Assembly (NCBI GenBank): GCA_964635875.1
Contig: CAZWRK010000039.1
Span: 1 to 34,690, forward strand
Reading direction: 5' to 3'
Length of the DNA: 34,690 nucleotides
Source: CAZWRK01 sp964635875
Lineage (GTDB): Bacteria; Pseudomonadota; Gammaproteobacteria; Burkholderiales; Aquaspirillaceae
Position 1 is the stretch's first letter. The number at the start of each line of letters is the position of its first letter. Position numbers and translations under genes: made by a program. Positions 7,484 to 16,917 of this stretch are shown here, piece after piece. Below the pieces are notes generated by a model. The model searched no databases, had not been told where the DNA came from, and saw only the letters and a program-made list of their open reading frames with translations.

Positions 7484-7723
7484 TTCAACATCATCTTTTT
7501 TATTTTCCTTTTTTACTTTAAAAAGTATCTCCTCTATTTCTCCCGACTTGTCTTTTTTAACCTCAACAGAATACTCTTTAGAAAGCTTGTCTATATTCTG
7601 AAGTGTTGGTGTATCTGTGACATCAACATAAGTTCCCTCTCCTGGAAACTGGAGGGTCTTATCGTTTGTTCTTATTAGTAAGTCTGGCTTACCTTCTGTA
7701 TTTATTTTTATAAATTGTTTCAT
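7466..7723 (-). CDS. Small hypothetical protein
   Basis: An 85-aa soluble, charged protein. The N-terminal half looks beta-rich (MKQFIKINTEG, LQFPGEGTYVDV) and the C-terminus is Lys/Glu/Asp-rich. No family is recognised. It lies 3 bp after the upstream tail protein gene in the structural operon, and its stop codon overlaps late promoter C. A minor virion or assembly role is plausible from position only. Confidence 0.5.
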   Translation of the reverse strand: MKQFIKINTEGKPDLLIRTNDKTLQFPGEGTYVDVTDTPTLQNIDKLSKEYSVEVKKDKSGEIEEILFKVKKENKKDDVELNKTK

Positions 7724-7726
7724 GGT

Positions 7727-8449
7727 TTAATCGCCTATTACTAAATAGGACATCTGATAATTATATATGGTTAAAGACCCAGCAGCTCCAGGATTAACAC
7801 CAAATACAAAAGTATTTGTACCTGCTGATAAAAAGTTCTGTTGATGAGTGAAATTGTTTCTTAAAGAGGATAGACCGGTTATTGTTCCAGTGTATGAGGC
7901 AAACGCATAATAATCAGTTGTTCCATTTAGAACAATAGCAAAATATGCGTCTACACCAACCGTATTAGCGTTATATGCGGAAGCTTCTGCAAAAAACATC
8001 ACTCCTGCGTTTCTTTCTAAAGTGAAAGTTAATGTGCCGTCTGTAACAGCCTGAAAAGAATTACCTGTAACTACCTGATTATATGCTGCTGCCTTTGACG
8101 CAGCCCCACTAGAAAGAAGCGTGACGCTCACCACTCCTTTATTATCTAAAGTTGTACCTCCGGAGTCATTTTCAATAACTAAGTTTCCATTCGTTATTGT
8201 TCCTCCTGTATTACCAAATACGACCCTTTGTGTCCCACCAGAATCGAGCACTCTTAAAATACCGTTTCCATTATCATTACCTCCTAACGTTAAAGTTCCA
8301 CCAAATCCATTATTAAATGAGAAGTCACGAATCTTTTGAGTTGTAACCGTGTTACGATCATAATTAGAATTAAAGTCAAAACTATTGACTGTTTTTCTAT
8401 TGAGCGTATATGGTGAGTCCTTTGGAAAAAGGTTTGTATCTAAGTCCAT
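7727..8449 (-). CDS. Fibre-like structural protein with jelly-roll-type C-terminus
   Basis: 240 aa. Residues about 45-110 are Gly/Thr/Asn-rich short beta repeats (GGTLTLGGND, GGTITNGNLVIEND), a shaft-like composition. Residues about 125-240 resemble a C1q/TNF-type jelly-roll (TFTLERNAGVMFFAEASAYN, YFAIVLNG, SAGTNTFVFGV) typical of phage fibre or spike tips. Its stop and the next gene's ATG are adjacent, and its ATG overlaps the stop of the nozzle-like gene by one base. It is likely a tail-attached fibre or tip. Confidence 0.55.
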   Translation of the reverse strand: MDLDTNLFPKDSPYTLNRKTVNSFDFNSNYDRNTVTTQKIRDFSFNNGFGGTLTLGGNDNGNGILRVLDSGGTQRVVFGNTGGTITNGNLVIENDSGGTTLDNKGVVSVTLLSSGAASKAAAYNQVVTGNSFQAVTDGTLTFTLERNAGVMFFAEASAYNANTVGVDAYFAIVLNGTTDYYAFASYTGTITGLSSLRNNFTHQQNFLSAGTNTFVFGVNPGAAGSLTIYNYQMSYLVIGD

Positions 8450-9861
8450 TATCGTTTGTAATTAACTTCAGCATCTATAGAACAGCCATAATATGTCGTT
8501 CTTGATACTGTGGAAGATTCATAAATCCTCACAAATAGAAACTTTGATGTTCTTTCTCCTGAAAATTTATACTCTACAACTCCACTTGTACAATCTCCTA
8601 AGTCTTGCCATTTGAGCCCTGTGTAGGTATAGGTATCAGAACAGGATACTTGCACACGAGCCTCACATCCTGGATTAAATATTCCTCTAAACCAGTGCCA
8701 TGTTTTTTCAAACTCTGGCTCTCCATAGTGAAATACCATTATAAGCTCGCAAGGTATGCTTACTCCTGTATTGTCTGCATGAGCGTCCTTATCATAGCGC
8801 CATATCTTGCCGCTTCTATCTCCATAATAAAGCTCTTGACCTGCTCCTGTTAAATCAGTAAAAAAAGCAGTTGGTGCAGTGCCCAGTGACCAGTTCAAAA
8901 ACTCATTCTTTTGAAAATCATATTTAATAATCCCATTCGTGAGTGTTCTATTCACAAATCCATCAGTTATCGTGCCGACGCTTGAAATATAGTCGTACCG
9001 ATAGCATTCTGATATTATTGTCCCAAGGTTATACCCACTGTTATTAAATACGCCACTCGTGCCGTCACTATAGAATTGGCGCTGGATACTATTAGAGAGT
9101 AGCTTAGGCTTGTCGCCTCCGTAACCATTAATACCTAAGCTGTTTACATAAAAGTAGTAGTCCTCTGACTTTGCAATAGAATACTGAGCTTGTGGACCAT
9201 AATTGGTGCTTAAGTCGATGAGTTGATAACCGTCCCATTTATACATTAAACCTGACGTTTTGGGGATTATAAGCTGGTCAGCAGTTTTAAAAATCTTTCC
9301 ACCTCGTCCAGCTCCAGGAACAGTGAATGACGACGAGTCTGAAGTACCGGAAGTATTCCAGTTTGTTGCATCATTTGTTGTTGAGTAAAACAAAGTAGAT
9401 GCAGTACCCATTGCGTAAATCCTATTCTGATATTGCTCGAAGTGCTTGGCGATAGGAGCTAACGTAGTATCTACAAATGTCCCTCCATTAGTTGAGTGTC
9501 TTGTTGGGTTGACTCCATCACCTAAAATCATAGTATCACCTAGAAAGGCTCTACCGACAACGGTTGTAGCACTAACAGTACCATTCGTTACGATAGTACC
9601 AATAGAGCTAAAACCCGTGTTACTGTAGTAAACTAAAGAGCCAAGTTGTGCATAGTATGTAGTTCCATCTGCTCTTGGAAAGTTCCAAATAGCATTAATA
9701 GTTCCTGATCCGACAGTACCGGATATTGAAAAACCAGCACGTTTTGTTTTAGCTCCAAAAGGAAAAGACACGAAGTTATTGCAGTGGATTAATTGCCCAT
9801 CTTGAAGAAGCGGGTTTATGTACGTATTAATTCCGGTTGTTTGTAGATATTTATTTGGCAT
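8449..9861 (-). CDS. Tail nozzle/stabilisation-like beta-propeller protein
   Basis: 470 aa, beta-rich throughout, with repeated blade-like segments (AIWNFPRADGTTYYAQ, LGDTMILGDG, NRIYAMGTASTLFYST, GLMYKWDGYQLIDLST, GQELYYGDRSGKIWRYD). Podoviruses place a multi-bladed nozzle protein (T7 gp12, P22 gp10) directly after the adaptor. The size, position and blade pattern fit this, although no family motif proves it. The protein would form the distal tail tube below the adaptor ring. It overlaps the adaptor gene by one base. Confidence 0.55.
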   Translation of the reverse strand: MPNKYLQTTGINTYINPLLQDGQLIHCNNFVSFPFGAKTKRAGFSISGTVGSGTINAIWNFPRADGTTYYAQLGSLVYYSNTGFSSIGTIVTNGTVSATTVVGRAFLGDTMILGDGVNPTRHSTNGGTFVDTTLAPIAKHFEQYQNRIYAMGTASTLFYSTTNDATNWNTSGTSDSSSFTVPGAGRGGKIFKTADQLIIPKTSGLMYKWDGYQLIDLSTNYGPQAQYSIAKSEDYYFYVNSLGINGYGGDKPKLLSNSIQRQFYSDGTSGVFNNSGYNLGTIISECYRYDYISSVGTITDGFVNRTLTNGIIKYDFQKNEFLNWSLGTAPTAFFTDLTGAGQELYYGDRSGKIWRYDKDAHADNTGVSIPCELIMVFHYGEPEFEKTWHWFRGIFNPGCEARVQVSCSDTYTYTGLKWQDLGDCTSGVVEYKFSGERTSKFLFVRIYESSTVSRTTYYGCSIDAEVNYKR

Positions 9862-11018
9862 TAATAAAAGTAATCAATGGCCAGATCATCATTTCTTCCT
9901 GATAGTGAATCAGTAAACGAAATGAATTTCGGGCCGCTCACGTCTCGTGGTGTCATGTCGTTTATAAAATCATTCTGGACTGCTCTAAACTTACCAAAGT
10001 GACTTTCTGCCTGATCTGTTTTCTGGTCTAGATCATATGCTCTATAGAGAGCCCAATGCACACATCCTGTTGTATATGCCTGAAGGGATATTGGCAATTC
10101 GTCCACATCATCAAATAGCACCGTTGACCTCCTGCTATATATCAAATTAACAGTTCCTCCTGTTTGAGCAGGAAGAATACCGATAATATTATCACCTAAC
10201 CAATAATGTCTCGGTGCAGCAGATGAAAACTGGTCAAACTGAGAAAATGCGTTTATACCTATCTGTTGACTGAGAGCAAGTGTCGTCCCTCCCGTATAGC
10301 TAACCTCTACTTTCCTCGGTTGTTTAAAGTCTGTTGCTGTTATAGTTCCGAGTCCAGCCGTACCAAAAGCAACTCCAACAGTTCCTAATGAAAAGTCTTG
10401 ATTAACTTTAATGGCCGAATTCGTCATGGATTCGAGCCATTCATTAATCCAAGTATCAATAATTCGATCTTCCCGTACAAAGTTCGCACTTACTAAATTA
10501 TCTTTTAACCTTTGCCTAAGACCCGAAAGAGAAAACATCGACGGGCCACCTGGTACAACCCAGTCTGATTCAGCAGACACATCATTTGTTGCCGAGCATA
10601 GATATTGTGTTTTGTAAGCATATGAATCTAATCCTGTTGTGTCGTTAAATTCCGTGTAAGTAGAGTCTGGAGTAATTGATATGGTACTTCCCGTAAATGC
10701 AACTGCAGTACCAGCAGTACCGGTTGTTGACCTTTTAAGAATTAACTTGTCAAAATGAATGTTAAAGATTGGTGTATCTTGAGGGTGATCATATTTAGCG
10801 GTTCCTGACAAGTAAATATTAGGATCGGCTATAGTGCTACCTGCAAGTAATACAATCTCTGCAACCTCTTCTCCTGTATTGCCAAACTGAACAGCCCAGT
10901 TAGCCTGAAACGCATTCGTATTTCTTACTGGAATCGTGCTTGCTCCCTGTGAAACATTGCTCGACACATACGAGAATTGTGACATCCTATCGAGATTGTT
11001 TAAGATCTTTATATTCAT
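9861..11018 (-). CDS. Head-to-tail adaptor protein
   Basis: 385 aa. The N-terminal 150 residues are beta-rich (STIPVRNTNAFQ, EEVAEIVLLAG), resembling an Ig-like insertion. The rest contains the helical adaptor core: LRQRLKDNLVS, DRIIDTWINEWLESM, and YTTGCVHWALYRAYDLDQKTD followed by AESHFGKF, the long helix typical of gp11/gp4-like connectors. Adaptors dock under the portal and carry the nozzle. The gene directly precedes the nozzle-like gene. The unusual N-terminal domain may decorate the neck. Confidence 0.65.
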   Translation of the reverse strand: MNIKILNNLDRMSQFSYVSSNVSQGASTIPVRNTNAFQANWAVQFGNTGEEVAEIVLLAGSTIADPNIYLSGTAKYDHPQDTPIFNIHFDKLILKRSTTGTAGTAVAFTGSTISITPDSTYTEFNDTTGLDSYAYKTQYLCSATNDVSAESDWVVPGGPSMFSLSGLRQRLKDNLVSANFVREDRIIDTWINEWLESMTNSAIKVNQDFSLGTVGVAFGTAGLGTITATDFKQPRKVEVSYTGGTTLALSQQIGINAFSQFDQFSSAAPRHYWLGDNIIGILPAQTGGTVNLIYSRRSTVLFDDVDELPISLQAYTTGCVHWALYRAYDLDQKTDQAESHFGKFRAVQNDFINDMTPRDVSGPKFISFTDSLSGRNDDLAIDYFY

Positions 11019-11032
11019 ACTAATATTATATA

Positions 11033-11635
11033 TTAATTACCAACGCCCATCATAAGCAAACTTCCTTTTTTTCTTGTGCTTGTTGCAACTTCTCCATAAA
11101 TTGCAAAATCATCATAATATTGTCCGTTATCTGAGGAGAAACCACGCATTGCTGGTTTTCCTGCAGAAGTAAGATTACTGTCGGTCACGGATATTCTTTC
11201 TGTACCGTTTAAATATGCTTTTATTGACGAGCCAACACAAGACAATTTAACGGTGTAGTAAGTATTTGTTGTAATACCACCAGCATAACCTCCTTTATAT
11301 GTATATGATCCAGACTGTTTACGATACATGTCCAAGTTGCCTCCAGACGGTGAAGCTTCTACTAGATAGTAGTTATTAATATCAGTTACTCTGTTTGCAA
11401 CACCCACACCGCCGCCACCGCCGACTGTCATCTTGCATCTTACCTCTGTTTCATAATCTGCTGCCGTCACGAGTCCGAGCGCTGGGTCATAGGTCACAAC
11501 ATCGTCGGCCGCATTATGCGTAATCATATGTAGCTCATTTGATATGATCTCCCATGTACCACTAAGCTTAGTGTACACAGATCCAATATCTGTGTTGTCT
11601 GCTCTGTTAAAGTCGTCTGTAAATATGGTTGCCAT
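11033..11635 (-). CDS. Concanavalin-A-like lectin domain protein
   Basis: 200 aa made of one lectin-like jelly-roll. DDFNRADNTDIG at the N-terminus, SGTWEIISNELHM, YETEVRCKMTV, YYTVKLSCVGSSIKAYLNGTERISV and YYDDFAIYGE are standard strands of the 3-keto-disaccharide hydrolase/LamG-like group. No obvious catalytic acid is identified, so binding rather than hydrolysis is favoured. A basic STRKKGS patch lies near the C-terminus. It sits between the fibre cluster and the adaptor and is the second of three ConA-like proteins. Confidence 0.65.
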   Translation of the reverse strand: MATIFTDDFNRADNTDIGSVYTKLSGTWEIISNELHMITHNAADDVVTYDPALGLVTAADYETEVRCKMTVGGGGGVGVANRVTDINNYYLVEASPSGGNLDMYRKQSGSYTYKGGYAGGITTNTYYTVKLSCVGSSIKAYLNGTERISVTDSNLTSAGKPAMRGFSSDNGQYYDDFAIYGEVATSTRKKGSLLMMGVGN

Positions 11636-11983
11636 TTATTGAGAAAAAACTTTAAAACTAGCCTTATCAAAATCATCATGTTTTAACCTACCCAACTTTT
11701 CGACAATATCCTCTCCTGCTTTAATATTTACTTTAAGTCTACTTTTCACTTTGTTTCGGGTTGCTAAATCCTTTTTATCAGAAGATATATCTACAACATC
11801 CGCATTTGATTCAAGCTGACTAATTTTATCCATATCCTCACAATCGGTAGCTATCATAAAAAAACCCTCTTCAGCGAAATCAATTGCAGATGTTCCTATG
11901 CCTAAATCATGGATATATGCCGGTCTAAAGGCGGTTGCGGTACTTTCACCGTCACCAATCATGGGTATTAAATAGTATCTCAT
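11636..11983 (-). CDS. Small protein of the fibre cluster
   Basis: 115 aa, mixed alpha/beta, starting MRYYLIPMIGDG and ending in a Lys/Asp-rich helical region. No family is recognised. Its ATG overlaps the stop of the large fibre gene by 4 bp and its stop directly abuts the LamG-like gene, so it is translationally coupled between them. A fibre chaperone or a small structural subunit is possible. The sequence alone does not decide. Confidence 0.5.
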   Translation of the reverse strand: MRYYLIPMIGDGESTATAFRPAYIHDLGIGTSAIDFAEEGFFMIATDCEDMDKISQLESNADVVDISSDKKDLATRNKVKSRLKVNIKAGEDIVEKLGRLKHDDFDKASFKVFSQ

Positions 11984-14720
11984 GCACTAATAAGATAACT
12001 GAGTGACAAATCAACAGTACCTGCAGCCCCAAGTGACATGACAAGATCCTGATTAGTCATGCCTGCATTAACTGGTTTAGCAAATGATTTTTCAATTCCG
12101 ACACCTGTTTGCGTTCCAAGTACTCCTCTATAAAATATGTTTGTACCTTGTTTGGCTGTTCCAAAGCCTAAAACGCATAGTACCGATCCATAAGGATTAA
12201 CAATAGATACGTCTTGTAACCAAAGTGAAGTGCCAGCTCCTACAGAAGCAGAACCGATAACGGTAGCCGCTATTGCTGCAGTCCCAACGATTTGAGTCCC
12301 ATAGGTAAGAATATTTTGTGTTGTTCTCGAATCCTGTCTTACAGTTCCGGCTGTGACGACAATAGAACCTGTCGTAACAGTACCTGCAGTAACCTGAATA
12401 GAACCTTGTGGTAGGTTAGGCAGGGTAGTAATAACTGCAGTTGCTACATTAATAGTACCTGAGTTAAGCACCGCAGTTGCGGCATTAATCGTACCTGAAA
12501 TAAGGTTGCGTAAAGTTCCTTCTGTTATAGTGCCTGCAGTGACGTTAATAGATCCCTGTGGTAGATTTGGCAAGACACTAATAGTAGCCGAATTAATAAC
12601 AGCTGTTGCAGAATTTATTGTTCCACTAATAAGATTCGTGAGTGTACCAGCTGTTATGGTTGCTGCTGTCACCGCATGAGGTGCAACAGTACCAGCGGTT
12701 ACAACTATAGAGCCATTCGTGATATTAGAAACCGTGGTTACTACACCAACGCCTGGAACGGTTCCAACGCTTGCTACAGTCCCTGTATTTATCGTGCCTG
12801 TTGTAACAACAACGGAGCTTGCTGTTAGTGCCGCTGTAACAGTTCCCCCCATAGAAATGAATGGGTCAGAGTTTCCAGAGAAAGGTTTAATACGTATATT
12901 TGCTGTTCCTGATACATAGGCAAATGATCTAGCTCTAAAATAGCTCGCTCCTCGCATTGGTACATTCCATGAATAATTAGCATTATCCGTTATAACTCCA
13001 GTAGATGTGCCTACAGAAAGAGTGTCGGTTCTTACTGCGTTTGATGGTGTCCATAAAGAATTGTCCTCTGAAACTTCAAAAGCCACGTTTAAGCCTGAAT
13101 GTGTTCCAGATATTGAAACGAACGCATTTGTGTCTACATAGTTTGATTGTACTGCTGTAAGAGAGATAGATTGACCACTTGCCGTAAATGATCCGGCAGT
13201 AGAAGTTGAGGCGCCTTGTCTAACAACTAAGTTTCCATTTGATATTGTTCCTAAACCGATTAAAGTTCCAACGCTTGTGACTACACCAACGCCAGGCACT
13301 GTGCCTACGCTTGCTATCGTTCCAGCGGTGACCTGTATGCTTCCCTGTTCTAACCTTGTAACCGTACCTGCCGCTAGATTTGTAATTGAGGTTAAAGTAC
13401 CATCAATTAGTCTTACCGGCTGAGTGCCTGCACCAGTAGCTACAGTACCAGATATACGAAGTGCTCCGTTTGCGTCTGTTTGAAGGGGAATATAATCAAG
13501 GTCTGTTGTTGCAAGAGCAGTTCCATTGTCGTTTCTTACTGCAAGCGCCATAACACCAGAATCTCCTCCCGAATGTGCGGCATCTTCTGCTTTGAGAAGA
13601 TTGGTTATTGTTCCTGCTGTAACGCTAATAGAACCTGTTTCTACTTTACTAACAGTTCCTAACGTATAAATTGTACTCAAAACATTTACAGCTGTTACTT
13701 GTGTTAAAGTACCTGCTTTAACGAGATCTATTGTTCCTGTATTAATAGTACCTGTATTGATGGTTCCAACATTTATAGTACCGATTTGAGCTGCTAAAGT
13801 AACTGTTCCAACCTCCAGAGTACCAATTGTGGCTATGCGAGTAATAGTTCCACCTTCGACTCTGGTAATAGTCCCTTTAGCTAAGTTTGAAAGTTCGGTC
13901 AAAGTGCCGTCAATAAGTCGTACTGGTTGAGTACCAGCACCGCCAGTAGCCACAGTTCCGTTTATTTGTAATACTCCACTTGTATCGGTTAAAAGACCAT
14001 AAACGCTGCCACTAGCAGCAGTGCCACCAACAAAAACAGGGTTTCCCGAAGCAGCAGCACCACTTGCAGCTTTACCTCCGACTGTTCCTGCTGTAATATG
14101 TACAGATCCCTCCTCAAGTCTCGTAACAGTCCCAGCCTNNNNNNNNNNNNNNNNNNNNNNNNNNNNNNNNNNNNNNNNNNNNNNNNNNNNNNNNNNNNNN
14201 NNNNNNNNNNNNNNNNNNNNNNNNNNNNNNNNNNNNNNGTTCCTGCTGTAATATGTACAGATCCCTCCTCAAGTCTCGTAACAGTCCCAGCCTGTAGCAG
14301 ATTAATAGTTCCCGTATTAATCGTACCTGTGTTTACAGTACCTGCTGTAACTTGAATAGATCCTCCGGGCAAATTAGGAAGAGACGAGATAGTGCCGACT
14401 TCTAAAGTTCCTACTTGACCTACTCGGTTTATTGTTCCTGCATTAATCGTACCTGTGTTAATGGTACCTGCTGTAACTGCAACAGATCCACCTAAAAGAG
14501 AAGTTACTGTACCCGTTAATAGATTAGCTTGTACAGTACCGTTTTCTAACCTTGTAATTGTTCCTTTTTCTAGATTAGAGATTGCAGGAACAGTCCCACT
14601 AAAAGGATTCGTTACACCAGCTGTCCCCATATCAAGCTTAACTACCTGATAGTTTATAGTTCCAACTGTATCGTTGGCAATTGGTGTTTGCGTACCTTGG
14701 TTGATTAATATGCTAGCCAT
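11980..14720 (-). CDS. Long GT-repeat fibre protein interrupted only by an assembly gap
   Basis: It appears as two ORFs (a 13953 GTG start and a 14720 ATG start) because 100 N sit at 14139-14238 between identical 55-bp copies. Removing 155 bp (the N run plus one copy) puts both in the same frame with no stop, giving 861 aa. The N-terminus is ASILINQGTQTPIANDT. Next come many 'xGTIxxGTI', 'PNLPGGSIQVTAGTV' and 'TRLEEGSV' beta-strand repeats that suit a beta-helical shaft, then two VATG(G)AGTQPVRLIDGTL modules. A globular C-terminal domain (about the last 100 residues) contains LWLQDVSIVNPYG and DLSLSYLI. It is a paralogue of the fibre at 15437. It is probably an adhesin-type tail or head fibre. 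Confidence 0.75.
14084..14138. repeat. 55-bp direct repeat flanking the assembly gap, left copy
   Basis: Identical over all 55 bp to 14239-14293. A perfect repeat of exactly this length on both sides of 100 N is what a scaffolder leaves when two contigs overlap by an assembler k-mer, so it is probably one genomic copy. A true tandem repeat cannot be excluded. Confidence 0.85.
14139..14238. other. Assembly gap of exactly 100 N
   Basis: An unsequenced placeholder. The round number and the identical flanks suggest an arbitrary gap size rather than a measured one. Confidence 0.95.
14239..14293. repeat. 55-bp direct repeat flanking the assembly gap, right copy
   Basis: Second copy of 14084-14138. 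It encodes the same stretch of fibre repeat (TRLEEGSVHITAG). Confidence 0.85.
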
Positions 14721-14723
14721 AGA

Positions 14724-15437
14724 TTATGCAGCTCCTGAGCTGACTTTATAATGATTAATACACTGGTCGTCTGGCAGTGCTTTTTGAAACATTGTTGGAT
14801 AGCTTATATACCCATTTTGTCTATACGTAACACCTGAAATCTTAAAGTTACCTGTAGAGGGGCCAATTGATGTAGCCGTGGTATTTTGAGCTGTTTTTTT
14901 AACTCCATCAAAAAAGAATACAAGATCTACTCCAGATGTGAACCTTGCTATATAGTGATGCCATTCATTTATTGATGGTGATGACTGGTTATAACTAACA
15001 CCTGTAGTTCCAGTATAAAACTGTAAATATATTGCCCCACCTACGTACCCTATCTCAAAATCAGTTCCCGAAGGAGCACCGGCAAACTCTGTTGATCCTT
15101 TACATATAAACTCATGAGGATTTGTATCAAGCATGTACGCCCAGCACTCAAGGGTAAACGAACCTGTAGGGTGGAGACTTGTTGCGGTCGGTACGTTGAT
15201 CACCTGTCCAGCAGCTCCTGAGAAATACACGGCAGGGTCTGAGCTATTGGCCACAGGTGATCTTGTGTATCCTAAAGCACCGCCTGTTACCGTGCCTTGA
15301 TTACCATTAACAATGTCTGATACAAAGCCTCCCGACGTTTCTCTTAAAGGAAAACATGCGGTAGCCCCGTCTGCGATAAGAAGTCGCTCATATTTTCGTC
15401 TTGCTTCGGTAGTGATGAGTGAGTGTGGTATGAACAT
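14724..15437 (-). CDS. LamG/concanavalin-A-like glycan-binding protein
   Basis: 237 aa. A short leader (LITTEARRKYERLLIADGATACFPLRE) precedes a LamG/Laminin_G_3 jelly-roll with GSFTLECWAYML (about 92-103), NEWHHYIARFTSGVDLVFFFDG (two strands around 160-180) and YPTMFQKALPDDQCINHY at the end. It lies between the two paralogous fibres, touching the upstream fibre stop by one base, so it is part of the same receptor-binding locus. It may cap or associate with a fibre. Third ConA-like protein in the window. Confidence 0.7.
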   Translation of the reverse strand: MFIPHSLITTEARRKYERLLIADGATACFPLRETSGGFVSDIVNGNQGTVTGGALGYTRSPVANSSDPAVYFSGAAGQVINVPTATSLHPTGSFTLECWAYMLDTNPHEFICKGSTEFAGAPSGTDFEIGYVGGAIYLQFYTGTTGVSYNQSSPSINEWHHYIARFTSGVDLVFFFDGVKKTAQNTTATSIGPSTGNFKISGVTYRQNGYISYPTMFQKALPDDQCINHYKVSSGAA

Positions 15438-16600
15438 TATTCAGCCATAATTCCTAATTGAAAAAAGAAATTCTCGGAATCGACCGGTACGTATGCGTTA
15501 CGAGCTATAAGTACTCCGTATAGTGATGTTGCACCAGCCGCACATCTAAAAGGTATCCCAAGACTTGGAGCCATAAACACTCTGTTGCCTGCTGTTCCCG
15601 ATCCTGTGTTTCCAAGGTATGAGGCTGAAAGAGGTACAACTCCAATTGCGTTTAGCATATTAGCATCTGATATATTCCAAGCTGAATTGTCGTTTGTTGC
15701 TGTTACGGTCGTGTGGAATAGCCATAACTCAAATACTCCTGGTAACGTTTGGTTAGCATTATCTACCATGTAGACTGAGTTTAATACCCCACCAGCAGCA
15801 TTGCTTCTTACAGCATTAGCAAATGTAATCACAGAAGGTGACGAAGTTGAATTACTCACCACATCCCCTGCAGTATAGGTAGTTGTATCCCCTGGCCTTG
15901 TAAATCCAGCAGTCGAAACGGTAATAGGTGAAGTTATGGTGCCTGCTCCAATAGTTCCGTTTGTAAGATTAGCAACGGTAGTAACTGTCGTAATGGTTCC
16001 TGAGTTGAGAACAGCTGTTGCAGCATTAATGGTGCCTGAAACAAGATTAGTAAGCGTTCCTGCAGTAATGGTTGCCGCCGTTATAGCATGCGCCGCTACG
16101 GTTCCGGCGGTTACAACAATTGATCCTCCTGGTAGATTGGGTAGAGAAGATATTGTGCCAACCTCTACCGTCCCTACTTGATTAATTCTATTTAAAGTGC
16201 CTGCTACTACAGTTGCAACGTTTACAGTAGAAACATTAACCGTTGATACGTTTATGGTTCCTGTGTTAATTGTGCCTGTTGTGACAGTCCCTGCAGTAAC
16301 AACAATATTACCACCTGTTAAGGAGGTTATCGTGCCTCCTTCAATACGTCCTAATGTTCCACCAGGTAAGTTTGGAATACTATTTATAGTTCCTGTGAGT
16401 ATATTGGTCTGAACGGTTCCCCCTTCTAGTTTTGTTATCGTTCCCCCCCCTAAACTAGAAACTGCCGCCAGCGTTCCAGTAAAGGGGCTTGATAATCCTG
16501 CGTCCCCAACATCAAGTTTTACTATCTGATAATTTACTGTTCCAACAGTATCATTTGCAATTGGTGTTTGCGTACCTTGGTTGATTAGGATTGCTGCCAT
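15437..16600 (-). CDS. GT-repeat fibre protein, shorter paralogue
   Basis: 387 aa. The first 43 residues are nearly identical to those of the fibre at 11980-14720 (ILINQGTQTPIANDTVGT shared). The middle (about 45-235) has the same GTI/VTAGT beta repeats. The C-terminal domain (about 240-387) differs: RPGDTTTYTAGDVVSNST and GVFELWLFHTT mark a domain found at the C-termini of other phage virion proteins. Shared anchor and shaft with a different tip fit a fibre pair that binds different receptors or attaches at the same virion site. A 31-bp DNA block is identical between the two genes. Confidence 0.7.
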   Translation of the reverse strand: MAAILINQGTQTPIANDTVGTVNYQIVKLDVGDAGLSSPFTGTLAAVSSLGGGTITKLEGGTVQTNILTGTINSIPNLPGGTLGRIEGGTITSLTGGNIVVTAGTVTTGTINTGTINVSTVNVSTVNVATVVAGTLNRINQVGTVEVGTISSLPNLPGGSIVVTAGTVAAHAITAATITAGTLTNLVSGTINAATAVLNSGTITTVTTVANLTNGTIGAGTITSPITVSTAGFTRPGDTTTYTAGDVVSNSTSSPSVITFANAVRSNAAGGVLNSVYMVDNANQTLPGVFELWLFHTTVTATNDNSAWNISDANMLNAIGVVPLSASYLGNTGSGTAGNRVFMAPSLGIPFRCAAGATSLYGVLIARNAYVPVDSENFFFQLGIMAE

Positions 16601-16602
16601 AG

Positions 16603-16911
16603 TTATATATAAATAGTTCCTGTTGTTGAATATGTTAAGTCAAGCAAAAGTCCCATCGGCATACCTGCATACAAAACAACAGGTGTTCCCGATTGTGTTC
16701 CTCCTGCGGTATACTGATATTCCGCATCAAGATTGTTTGGCTTTACTCTTCTCGCATAGAGAAAGTTCTGATTAAATGTTCTGTATGGTATGTAATAACC
16801 TCCATACAATATATTTTCGTCGTTATAGAGAATTGTTGAGCTGTTATACGGAACAGATTCACCTACAATCGTCCCATGACCATAAGCAATAATGACTTTT
16901 GGCTTTATCAT
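16603..16911 (-). CDS. Small structural protein of the fibre cluster
   Basis: A 102-aa protein rich in Tyr, Gly and Thr (SSTILYNDENILYGGYYIPY) without enzymatic motifs. The sequence is beta-rich and lacks signal or membrane segments. It lies 2 bp before the shorter fibre and 6 bp after the 108-aa gene, in the same operon from late promoter A. A fibre base or cement role would fit. No family is recognised. Confidence 0.5.
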   Translation of the reverse strand: MIKPKVIIAYGHGTIVGESVPYNSSTILYNDENILYGGYYIPYRTFNQNFLYARRVKPNNLDAEYQYTAGGTQSGTPVVLYAGMPMGLLLDLTYSTTGTIYI

Positions 16912-16917
16912 ACATAG

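Noticed and set aside
4272..11018. Tape measure and frameshifted tail-assembly chaperones of a long-tailed phage
   Set aside because: No tape-measure-like, tube or sheath gene; the large 739-aa protein has linker and glycine-zipper features instead, and an adaptor/nozzle pair is present.
13951..13953. GTG start of a separate 657-aa ORF
   Set aside because: The frame continues upstream without a stop to the gap and joins the 14720 start once the duplicated 55 bp is collapsed.
13989..14138. Leu/Arg-rich C-terminus of the ORF crossing the N run
   Set aside because: It results from reading through an arbitrary 100-N spacer in the wrong frame.
11980..16600. CRISPR-like or satellite repeats
   Set aside because: The repeats are degenerate, codon-phased and encode beta-strand fibre repeats; no unique spacers of constant length.
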